Shown here piece after piece: positions 34,159 through 44,232 of a DNA stretch of 64,000 nt. Positions within the stretch are counted from its first letter, which is position 1, and each line of letters begins with the position of its first letter. The translations under genes and the position numbers were made by a program. Source of the stretch: Manihot esculenta (lineage: Eukaryota > Streptophyta > Magnoliopsida > Malpighiales > Euphorbiaceae); assembly GCF_001659605.2 (NCBI RefSeq), contig NC_035173.2:14284945-14348944 (forward strand), read 5' to 3'. The notes under the pieces are model-generated. The model did not search any database, was not told the origin of the DNA, and saw only the letters and a list, made by a program, of their open reading frames with translations.

Positions 34159-35866
34159 ATTGCTAAATTAACGATAAAATTACATTGTTGCTAAATGACA
34201 TACATAGAAACTTTTAATACAATATTACTTTTAAATATCTCTCAACCTTATTAAGTATGAAGGTCCATCAATACTAATCTTTTATTAAATTTTACAATAT
34301 CTACCTTTATGTCATGGATTAAAAAGAGTCCTTTATTATGAAAAAAAAATAGCTATCAATTATCTAATTGCAAGATGGTGATGCGTACACACATAAACCA
34401 AGTAATATTATGTGCTTAACAACTAGCGGCAACCAAGAATTATTTTTCACTTTTGTATTTATTTTATACCGCTATTTAGATTCTGCATTAACTTTAAGAC
34501 CATCATATTCAATTTTTTTAATTTTATATCTTATATAAGAATTTATTTTACAGATGAGATTTAACATATTATATCACTCATAAAAGAGGCACAACTCTAA
34601 AGTGATAGTACCCTCCATATATCGAAAAGACTCTTCCCTAAAATCAAGCAACCTATTTCTCCCCTAAGTGATGTAAGAGTGCTCTTAGGCACGTAATAGC
34701 GCCCTTCAAATAACCAATTTCCCATCTAGGCAACGTAAGAATACCCTTATGCGACATAAGAGCTTCCCTAGGCGACATAAGAGCGTCCTTAGGTGAGTAA
34801 GAGTGTCCTTAGGCGAGTAAGAATGCTCCTAGGCAATGTAAGAGCACCTTTATGTGACATAAGACCGCCCTTCCACCAATGTCAAACCAATTGCCCCCTT
34901 AGTCGATCTGAACACCCTAATCTCGGGCAGCTTCTTATGATGGCAGTATAGTATCAGATCTCATTAATGTCAAACCATCAAAACAGATAGGAATATAAGT
35001 CGGTTAACATTTATTTAACCACAAACACTTATATTTTAGTTATATATTGATCATGTTAATCCTCTCATCTGGATTAAAATACACCCATAAAATATCATTA
35101 CCATAAAACAAGTAGCAAAGAAATGAAGGCCTCCAATGTCAAAACACAAGGCGACAAGTTCGTCAAGTGAAAAGTTAATGCAATCACCAAAGTAATTTGT
35201 CACCAAATTTTTGTAAGGCGATAAATTTGTCAAAGGAAATAATCTAGTATTGAACCTAAAGATTCGACCACTGTAGGAGACTATTGATGTAGCTCAATAT
35301 TAAAATATATTATGAGTCTCAATAATCCAAATCATATCAAGTATTTAAATACCCTATAACTCTTAATAAAATAGTAGAATCCTAATCACAATAGGACATT
35401 ATCCATATTAGAATATTAATATGATAAGATTTCATATCATATCCAAACTCTATCTAATACACGAGCTCCATAATCAGGTACACTATTCTCTTCATCAATA
35501 AATTATATAATTTACTCATCACATATACATTCATTAATAAGTTTTTAGGTTAATTTATCAACTACAACAATTTTTAATTTAAAAATTTTTCCTCTCATAT
35601 ATAATATTTATTTTTCTTAAAACATCGATTAAATAATTTATTTTATTTTTTATTTAAAATATAAAAAATTAAAAAATATATATATATATATATAATTTAA
35701 TAAGTATCACAATAAATAAATTAATTTAGAAACATGCTATTGCAAATAAAATAAAATTTTATATTACTTAAATACAAGTTGAAGAGGTTTTGACTCGCAG
35801 AAAATAATTTATATTTATAAAATATTTTCATAGAAAATATAGAAAAATTTTTTATAGAAATTTTTT
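34159..35866. other. Intergenic stretch between copia element and LINE
   Basis: No gene is recognised. The minisatellite listed separately is at 34650-34880. The last 300 bases are very AT-rich and include a TA run near 35674-35695. Confidence 0.5.
34650..34880. repeat. Degenerate minisatellite, about 24-bp unit
   Basis: Units of the form 'gcgacataagagcgtccttag' recur about nine times with changes, for example 'taggtgagtaagagtgtcctt' and 'taggcaatgtaagagcacctt'. The unit length drifts between about 22 and 25 bp. Confidence 0.8.
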
Positions 35867-35892
35867 AAAAAAAAAAACTTATTATTCATTAT

Positions 35893-38313
35893 TTAATTTA
35901 AAAAATAAAATATAACCATAAAAACTACAGGCCAGGGAAGCTCACCAATACAAAAAGAGCTTTTAAGACAGCAAGACAACCATTCTCGGATATCAACGAA
36001 GCCAAAAAAGGTTTGGACTTCACTAGCAGGTAATAAATTAAGCCAGCAACTCTTAATAAAGTTGCAATCTCTTAAAACATGTAGCACCGACTCAGACTGA
36101 GTACCACAGCTCATACACAAGTCTGAATTAATCCATCCTCTCCGAAATCGCTGAACATTGACCATAATTTTCTCATGGGCAACTTCCCATAGAAAAACCC
36201 GCATCCTCTGCGTGCCAGGTGCTTTCCAAATAAGCTTCCATAATGGTAAGGCAACTGGTAAACCACATTTCTCTACTAGAAGAGAGTACCCCGTTTTAAC
36301 TGAATACTGTCCACTAATGGAATGTCTCCATATTATTCCATCCCTTGAGTTAGCATCATCATGTAGGCAAATGGGGAGTAAAAATGCTAAAACGAAATCA
36401 GGTAGCCATAAAGACAACCGATTCCAATCCCATCCATATCCAGGGATCCAATAATATCTCACAACCACCTCTAATTCCAAAGGATCAATAGGAGCAGAAA
36501 CCAATCGGAAAAGAGGTCCAACCGAAAGCCAATCATCTTGCCAAAACTTAACATCAGTACCACTACGAACGTCAATAGAAACACCACTAGAAACTAATTG
36601 GAGGCCCCAGCATAAAGCCTTCCAATTCATAGAGGCACCAAGAGGTACTCGAAGATTCCAAGAAATTCTACCATTATTATATTTCCAAAGAAGACATGAG
36701 ATCCATAAGTCAGATGGGTTCATAAATGCCCGCCAACATAATTTACCCATCATAGCTTGATTCATTAATCCAAAATTCCGAATGCCCAACCCACCATTTT
36801 GCTTTGGATATAGCAAAGTTTGCCAATTAATCAAATGAACAGCAGAATCCCCACTGTTACCATGCCAAATAAAATTACGACAAAGCCGCTCCATTTCCTT
36901 ACAAATAGACACCGGCAATTTAATAGATTGCATAGTATAAATAGGAATAGAGTTCAAGACTGATTGGACCAGCGTTATTCTCCCTGCTCTAGAAAGTGCA
37001 CCCGCCTTCCAACCAGCAAGCCGGCTTCGCATATCATCAACCAATCCACGAAATTGTACCTGAGATACTCTACCATGAAGAGATGGTACACCCAAATAAC
37101 GCCCAAGGTCAGAGACCAAAGGAATTCTTGATTTAGAGGATAAACGAGAGGCTGTAGATGTACTCACATTCGGAGAAACAAAAAGGCTTGACTTTAAAAA
37201 ATTCACCTTTTGTCCAGAAGCATTACAAAAGACAGTTAAACAATTAATAATAACATCCAGCTGTTCTTCCGTAGCTTCAGCAAACAATACCATATCGTCG
37301 GCGAACATGAGATGTGAAATCAACGGACCATTGTTGGAAATAGGAAGTGGATGCCACTCCCCTTGTTCTACCGAATGTTTAATAATATTGGAAAGTTGCT
37401 CCACACAAAGCACAAAAAGATAGGATGATAAAGGGTCGCCTTGCCGAACCCCACGAGTGGGCAAAAAAGACTCCAACTTCTCATTGTTCCAAAGAACTGA
37501 CATAGTAGTAGAATGAACACAATGTCTCACATTCGTTCTCCATAAACTAGAAAAATTAGCTTTCTCCAAGCTCCAATCAATAAAGCTCCATTCCAGCCTA
37601 TCATAGGCTTTTTCTAAATCAATTTTCAAAGCCATAAATCCATTGCCACCGTTCATTTTCCCCATAGTGTGAAGAGCCTCTTGATAAATGACTACATTAT
37701 CCGTGATTTGCCGACCCGGAACAAAACTATTCTGCTCTGGTCCAATTAATGAAGTAAGGACTTGTTGTAACCTGTTCACCAAGACCTTCGTAATAAGCTT
37801 ATAAAGCACATTACAGAGGCTAATTGGCCGAAATTGAGTAATAAATTCAGGGGTAGCCACCTTCGGTATCAATACCAAAACCGTCTCATTAATCATGCTT
37901 GGGAGCTCATTGCCTTGTAAACAAAAAAGAACAAAATCAATCACCTGAGTCCCAACTATTGGCCAAGCCTTCTTATAAAATTCAACAGTAAAACCATCGT
38001 CGCCAGCCGCTTTACCACTCGCCATCTGGTCCAATGCTAGCTTAACCTCCTCTGGAGAAAATGGTATATCAAGTTCTGTAATTTGTGTCGTGGAGAGTAC
38101 AGGATGGGCATATTGGAAAGGAATATCCAAAAGCTCACCCAAATTAGAAGTATACAAATTGCGAAAAAAATTGATGGCCATACCTTTAAGAACCGACGGA
38201 TCAGTAACAACCTCCCCCAAATCATTCTTTAAAGCAGAAATACAGAATTTTTCCGTTTGATAGTAGCTGCTAGATGATAGAAATGAGTATTCCGTTCGCC
38301 GTTCGCTATCCAT
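35893..38313 (-). pseudogene. LINE ORF2, reverse transcriptase part (frameshifted from the endonuclease part)
   Basis: An open frame of 806 codons with a non-LTR reverse transcriptase. The order is FRPISLCNVLYKLITKVL, NSFVPGRQITDN, KIDLEKAYDRLEW (catalytic Asp), GVRQGDPLSSYLF, the catalytic HLMFADDMVLFAEA and GQKVNFLKS. A C-terminal zf-RVT region follows, with LWKLIWKAPGTQRMRVFLW and CMSCGTQSESVLHVLRDC. It lacks its own start: the first residues (MDSERRTEY) are an out-of-frame reading. The true sequence joins the endonuclease frame near 38245-38260, in an A-rich tract, by a one-base shift. The end (WPVVFMVIFYFLN) runs into AT-rich sequence, so the C-terminus seems cut. Confidence 0.9.
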
Positions 38314-39377
38314 TCCTCTTTTGATTTCTGAAACCAGTACATCTCCTCTTGGCGTAGAATCTCTTCCAATCTGCGTTTCAATTTAAATTCAAGCTTTACA
38401 AGGCTCCTTGTCCGGCTTTCAGCAAGATCTCTCTGAACACCACCTAACCTGCGTAAAAGCCTTCTCTTGTTAGCAAAGATATTACCGAACTGAGTCCTAT
38501 TCCACTCTCCAAGCTGAATTTTTAATGTGCTCAGATTATGAATTAGGGAACGATTTGGATCCCAAGAGCATGCAACTACTTGATCAAACTGAGCATGTAG
38601 TGTCCAAGCTGTTAAAAACCGAAAAGGACGAACTCCAAAAGCTAGAACCCCTTGACATTTAATCACTATTGGGACATGATCTGAATGCAATTTAGGTGGA
38701 TGTTCAACAATAGCATCAACATATTCCAGTCTCCAATCAGTAGATACAAAACATCGATCTAACCGAGCAGCTTGATAGGGGACATTTTCGCCACTTCTCT
38801 GCCATGTGAAACCACTCCCAACAAACCCCAGATCAATAAGAGAGTGCTTGAAAATCCAGTCTGAAAAATCCTGAGCTCCTGGAGGATTAGAAGAAGAATA
38901 TCCACTTTGTTCAGATGAGTCCACTACAGAATTAAAATCACCCGCGACAATCCATTTAGAAATGGATAGACTATTTTCTCTAGAAAGAGATTGCCAAAGC
39001 TTCCTCCTTAAATAAATATCAGGGCTTGCATAAACTACACTAAACAACCATTTCTCTCCAGTAGAAAAATTAATTGCTACCGTAATGAATTGAGGATCGG
39101 TAACAACTAATTCAATTCGAAAACCATCTTCTGACCAAAGCAACCAAATACCACCACTAAATCCGACTGCCTCAACACGGATCCAATTTTCATACCCCAA
39201 CAAACCACAAACTTCATCAGCCGCTTCTCCAGAAATACGAGGTTCCACTAAACAAAAGATGTTAGGATGATATAGTCTCTTGTATTCCTGAAAAGCGTTG
39301 CGAAAAGTAGATGATGCTGCACCATGACAATTCCAGGTTATAATTATCATTAAAATAAATATTAAAAAGAGCATCAT
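38229..39377 (-). pseudogene. LINE ORF2, endonuclease part
   Basis: 382 codons with an AP-type (exonuclease-endonuclease-phosphatase) endonuclease, which nicks target DNA to prime reverse transcription. The motifs seen are IITWNCHGAA (metal-binding Asn), FCLVEPRISG (Glu), IVAGDFNSVVD (Asp and Asn), RLDRCFVSTDW and LHSDHVPIVI (Asp-His). The linker to the polymerase continues to EEWIANGERNTHFYHLAAT. It then leaves frame at the A-rich tract near 38250 and stops at 38229, while the polymerase goes on in the neighbouring frame. Confidence 0.9.
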
Positions 39378-39398
39378 CAGATTAATCTCACAAGGGTA

Positions 39399-41159
39399 TC
39401 ACATACGCTGTTGGTGCTCCAAAGGAGCAACCAAACTAGCAGAAGTCGCCTTATTCAACTCATTCAAAATTGTCCCAGCCACAATCAACGTGACATCATC
39501 CTCACTCCCATTGACTGTCTTCTGTCCAGGGACAATATTCGGGCTAGACGGATGAGGGAAAGATGGGTTACGAAAACCTGGTGGATTTGGAGGCACATGA
39601 TTCAAGACACTCAACCCCACCTGATCTTCAGAAGAAACAACCCAAGATTCTACCCTCTCCTTCCCATTACCAACAACTACAGTATGCTCAACCTCTGCCG
39701 CTGCTTTCCTTGATAATCCAATTCTAGTATTAGGTCGTACTTCCCTAGAAGTCGTAGTAGAGGATGGAATTATCTCGACATTAGCATTATTAGCCACAGC
39801 CTGACCTCCTCGTCCTCCACGAAACAGCCCTCTACCACCACGACTCCCTCTCTGGATTCCACCTCCCCTAGATACTACATTATTTGCCCGGTTGCTAGGA
39901 CGCTCATCATGGACAGCCATGTGAATCTCCTGAGTGCCCAAACTACCATTATTCTGCTCCTCTGGTATGACCTCATCCTCTAAATTAAGTAAAGAGTCAA
40001 AACGATTTCCCGTAGACCCATCTGCAACTACCCTTCGAACCTCATCTCTGTCAACTCTCTTAGGCCCAGGCCTGATACTTTGACGATTATCCCTACGTCG
40101 ATCCCTCCGAACCAACATCCAATCCCCAAAATCCTCAGTAGCAGCGGGATTGACAGGCAAACTCTCAGGCATTTTGTAAGTCTCACGGTTCAGCTCATGA
40201 CCAACAACAGCACCTTGCTGATTAACAGAATAAGGCTGATTAACCTGCATTGGTTTTATACTAGGACAATTTTCCTTCATATGCCCATACTTACCACACT
40301 CAAAGCACACCATATGCAAACCCTCATATTCAATCCGGCGAACTCTACGGTGTAGCTTGAATTTAGATAGAAGGGGCTTAGTCAAATCCAATTCCACACA
40401 AACTCTGGGAAAATGTCCTCGAGTCACAAGGCTAGTATTAGTGTCAACTTTAACAGGCTCACCTATTTTACGGGCAATGCGTAACAAAAGTTCCTCATCA
40501 TAATATTCAATAGGCAAGCAAGGGAAACGAACCCATACAGTTAAACGTTCTAACACATCCTGAAAAGGGTCAAATTCCGGGCACCATTGACGAATAGTCA
40601 AGTAGTGGTCAGCAATAATCCAGGGTCCCTCCGATCTAGCAAAGTCCAAGTCCCCAGAATTAGCGAAACGGACCAAAAAGAAATTGTTATCCAAAGCAAT
40701 AACATCCATTGGGGCAGAAGGTTTCCAGAGTTCTTTCAATCGTCTACACAAATATGTATAGCCTATTGAACGTCCAAAAAATTTCACAATAAGGGAATTT
40801 TTCCAAGGTCGACACAATCGACGTTTATCCACACTCGAAAGTCTAATCACAGGGCAACGATCATCCTCATCATCCTCCTCACCATCCGAAACAAAATGAA
40901 ACTCATCGTCTTCAGGAGCCATGTCACTCCCAGAAGCTCCCTGCAGTCCTGGACCGTTTCTATTCGTCACTACATCCTTAAAAGAAGGTCCATTAACAAA
41001 ACCAAGGTTCACAGGATTATTCTCAGTCTCTATCATCGGATGGTCAGCTGAAGAATCAGGATCATCACAAATCTCATTCAATGAAACACCCATCTCACCA
41101 TCTTTACGTTTCCTGCGTACACTACGCTGGAGAAGATCATCCTCTTCCATCGAAGTCAT
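39399..41159 (-). CDS. LINE ORF1, gag-like nucleic-acid-binding protein (DUF4283, zinc knuckle)
   Basis: 586 codons without a break. Residues about 75-100 are strongly acidic. About 110-265 form the DUF4283 domain with RLCRPWKNSLIVKFFGRSIG, FLVRFANSGDLDFARSEGPW and LTVWVRFPCLPIEYYDEELL. A CCHC knuckle CFECGKYGHMKENC follows near residue 290. The region around 430-460 has RGG-type repeats (RGGGIQRGSRGGRG). This is the RNA-binding partner protein of L1-type LINEs. The first ATG after the GC-rich leader was taken as the start. Confidence 0.9.
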   Translation of the reverse strand: MTSMEEDDLLQRSVRRKRKDGEMGVSLNEICDDPDSSADHPMIETENNPVNLGFVNGPSFKDVVTNRNGPGLQGASGSDMAPEDDEFHFVSDGEEDDEDDRCPVIRLSSVDKRRLCRPWKNSLIVKFFGRSIGYTYLCRRLKELWKPSAPMDVIALDNNFFLVRFANSGDLDFARSEGPWIIADHYLTIRQWCPEFDPFQDVLERLTVWVRFPCLPIEYYDEELLLRIARKIGEPVKVDTNTSLVTRGHFPRVCVELDLTKPLLSKFKLHRRVRRIEYEGLHMVCFECGKYGHMKENCPSIKPMQVNQPYSVNQQGAVVGHELNRETYKMPESLPVNPAATEDFGDWMLVRRDRRRDNRQSIRPGPKRVDRDEVRRVVADGSTGNRFDSLLNLEDEVIPEEQNNGSLGTQEIHMAVHDERPSNRANNVVSRGGGIQRGSRGGRGLFRGGRGGQAVANNANVEIIPSSTTTSREVRPNTRIGLSRKAAAEVEHTVVVGNGKERVESWVVSSEDQVGLSVLNHVPPNPPGFRNPSFPHPSSPNIVPGQKTVNGSEDDVTLIVAGTILNELNKATSASLVAPLEHQQRM

Positions 41160-41311
41160 TATCCTCTAGCTCGCGAACGACAGAGCAGCAGCAAGCGGTT
41201 GCGGCTGGGTGCGGCGTGCGGTGTGCGGCGTGCGGCGTGCGGCCAAATTAGGCTTAGGAAAGAGAAACAAAAGCCTCATCAATTGATTTCATAGGAGAAA
41301 AAAAAACTTAT

Positions 41312-41621
41312 ATATTAATAAATTTTTATATAGATCTTAATAAAAGTTAGAAAATAATTTTCTATTTTTTATCCATTTATTTAACAAGAAAACATTTTCT
41401 ATATTTTTCAACGTTTGAATCATTAAAAAAATTAAATATTAAAAAATATTTTTTAAATAAAAAATTAAATTATTTTTAAAAAAATAACTTTTTATATAAA
41501 AAAAAGTCATTTTTACATTATAAAAATCTTATTCAAATTTCTATATACAAATTTATTAATATATATTATTTTTTAAATTAAAATTAAATAATAAAAAATT
41601 AGTTATTTATTGAAAAATATT

Positions 41622-41652
<31 letters not shown>

Positions 41653-41968
41653 ATTTTTTGAAAAATAAAAATTAATGAAAAATATTTTCTATTAAATAAT
41701 TTTAATGAGTATCTCAAATACTAAAAAAATAAAAAAAAATATTTTCCATCGAAACTTTTATATTCGGAAATGAAATTTATATAATTTAGTTTTATAACTC
41801 TTAAATTAATATACCATTTGGTAAATTCCAATAATTTTATGTAACCACAGAAGACGGCCCCGCACCCGCGATCATGTCTACACGTGCGTGAATATAATGC
41901 ACGAGTGAATCAACAGAAATCGCATTGAAGAATTAACCTCTAGGGATTCGACGACTTGGTAGAGAGAA
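41312..41968. other. AT-rich flank and DIM1 upstream region
   Basis: 41312-41780 is extremely AT-rich with repeated 'aaaatattttttataaaa' segments and no gene. 41800-41968 is less AT-rich and is presumably the DIM1 promoter and leader; no convincing TATA box was seen. Confidence 0.5.
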
Positions 41969-43295
41969 ATGTCGTACCTGCTTCCACATTTGCACTCAGG
42001 ATGGGCAGTAGATCAGGCAATCTTGGCGGAGGAAGAGCGCCTCGTCGTCATCCGATTCGGCCACGACTGGGACGAGACTTGCATGCAGGTATAAACCCTC
42101 TATTTTTCTTTCATCATCTCCCTTTGCTTTTCTTCTCTACTATGCCTATCATGTTTTTTACCGGAAATTCTTTCCATCTCAATAACCGATCACGCAATTT
42201 TTTTTCGTGGAATTGGAATTTTCTTTTCCACTGTTCATTTTTCATCAGTAAGTGCGTAATTGCTGATATGATGTTGTTCTATGTTCACCTCATGATCTGG
42301 GGTGCGTAGGATTGTATACTATTTTCTGAATTTTTTTCTTATATGTTTCTCCTCGTAATTTAAAGCTCATATGAGGATAATTGGGGTTTGGTGGTAATTA
42401 AGGTTATGGTTTAATTGTATGGACATTATTTGCTTTTCAATTATTCTCTTGTAGTAATTTCCTTTTTATTTTGTTCCCCTCTTCGTTTAAGCTGTCAAAA
42501 GGGTTTGGGTGCTTAATTTTGGGTGCATTGTGCTATATATTCAGCAGATTTTGTAGCATGTAGTGTACAATGAGAAGCTGAGAAGTTTTTGCTTCACAAT
42601 CACAGGAATTGGAGTTGGGAGAATTTTCTCTTTCTTTTTGAGTTAAGTAGAATTGCAATATTATGCTTTAGTTGAAGGATCTGATATTTTGGCTTCATCG
42701 GAGCTGCGTCTTTTATTCTGTTGGGTGACAGTTCATCTGTTTCCTGGTTATTTCTACAATCCTTTAAGCTATGCATGTTGTTATCTGATGTTTTCTAGTA
42801 ATTTAATGGACTACTGTTGCGTTGTTTGGTAGTTTTCTTTATTAAAAATTGGGCTTTTCTATTTAAGAACTGTTTATGGAAGACCATGTCAACCTAAAAG
42901 TTCAAGCTTATAGGCAAATGCTCAAGAATGGGCTCTAATATCTCTAATATTATTCCTGTCAAATTGGTTTTATTTGTCTTCTTTAGATGGATGAAGTGCT
43001 CGCATCAGTTGCTGAGACAATAAAGAACTTTGCTGTCATATACCTTGTGGACATCACAGAGGTTCCTGATTTCAACACAATGTATGAGTTGTACGATCCA
43101 TCCACTGTCATGTTTTTCTTCAGAAACAAGCATATTATGATCGATCTTGGAACTGGAAATAACAACAAAATCAATTGGGCCCTCAAGGACAAGCAGGAGT
43201 TCATAGACATTATTGAGACAGTCTACCGTGGGGCAAGGAAGGGTCGTGGTTTGGTTATTGCTCCAAAAGATTACTCCACTAAGTACCGCTACTAA
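41969..43295 (+). CDS. YLS8: DIM1/YLS8, U5 snRNP 15-kDa thioredoxin-like splicing protein
   Basis: Two exons, 41969-42088 (codons 1-40) and 42987-43295, give 142 residues, the exact length of this highly conserved protein. The intron has CAG|GTATAA and TTTAG|ATG borders and falls between codons. Exon 1 begins MSYLLPHLHSGWAVDQAIL and ends WDETCMQ. Exon 2 begins MDEVLASVAETIKNFAVIY and ends APKDYSTKYRY. The fold is thioredoxin-like, but the usual CxxC active site is replaced (DETCMQMD), as in all Dim1 proteins. It is a core subunit of U5 snRNP and of the U4/U6.U5 tri-snRNP, acting in the nucleus in pre-mRNA splicing. No lesion is seen. Confidence 0.97.
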
Positions 43296-44232
43296 ATCCC
43301 TAAGGAAATTATTCCTTGTACTATCCAACTATTAAGAACTTGTTATGAAAAAAGAAAAAAAGGATGCACGCATAAAACTTGGCTTCAGATGTTTCTAGAT
43401 TGGAATATCCTGTTAACTAACTAGGAGTTCCTTGTGATTGTATGGTTTTCATCTTTTGCCTTGTGCATAGACAATGTCTGACGTTTATTTTGAGCTAAAA
43501 TCGTTGAAGTTTCTCATGTTCTTTTTTCTTTTTTCCTTGCTTTTGTTAATTTAAGGTAATCTTAGAAAAAATGATTTTTATTATTGACTTAATATTCTTT
43601 GAAGTAGCTTGAGTGTAGTGCACAAAAACACATGCATTTCAGCTGTAGGGACAAGTCCTGGCACAAGGATGAGGGAACATTCTTGGTCATGTAGATGTTG
43701 CATGTAAAATTACGAGGAGCTTTTGGTATATGACAGCAATGCATTGCATAGACTTTGATTGGTAAGCGAGAAGTGTAATACCTCCTCTATCGGCTATTCC
43801 TGTCATTAGTTTCTGCATCCGTTCCCTTGATTTCATGGGAATAAGATAGTGCCGAGCTCGAATTTTCTGTGAATTAGACATAGCAGATCCCCAAGACCAC
43901 AAGATCTATACATATGAAATTGTTTGGTTCCTTTAATTGTACTAGATCTGCCTGGTTAAGCCCTCTTTATTTCATAATGGAGTGGACTTGAACTCAGAGA
44001 CAGATTGATAGCTGAGAACACTTTCCTTAAGGGATCTTCTCAACATAAGAAGTTGGTGATCATTTGTTCGGCCTACTCAGCTTGTTTGTGTTCTTCAGAT
44101 CTAGGCGAAGTGTGAAAATAATACATATCATTATTGCTAATTTATTACAGACAATCAAATACTAGCTTGTCACGAGTATGCTTTACATCAAGTATCACTT
44201 CAATGCATGAAGCATCTTCTTTTATTTGTTTG
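43296..44232. other. Convergent intergenic region after DIM1
   Basis: The 3' flank of DIM1 meets the 3' end of the DnaJ/ferredoxin gene on the other strand. No further gene is seen. It must hold both 3' untranslated regions. Confidence 0.6.

Larger units (their letters stand above)
35883..41297 (-). mobile_element. L1-type LINE retrotransposon, nearly intact
   Basis: The minus strand carries the two-gene layout of plant L1 LINEs: ORF1 (41159-39399) and, 21 bp further on, ORF2 with endonuclease (39377-38229) and reverse transcriptase (38313-35893). A GC-rich leader with 'gtgcggc' repeats precedes ORF1. A candidate 14-bp target-site duplication aaaaaaaaacttat is found at 35869-35882 and 41298-41311, though it is low in complexity. 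The only clear lesion in the coding region is one frameshift between the two domains of ORF2. A long poly-A tail is missing and the 3' end is short, so the RNase H that many plant LINEs carry is absent. Confidence 0.88.

Noticed and set aside
36158..40355. Several plus-strand frames opposite the LINE ORFs
   Set aside because: Shadows of the well-supported LINE proteins on the minus strand.
43005..43328. Minus-strand frame of 107 codons over DIM1 exon 2
   Set aside because: Shadow of a strongly conserved protein on the plus strand.
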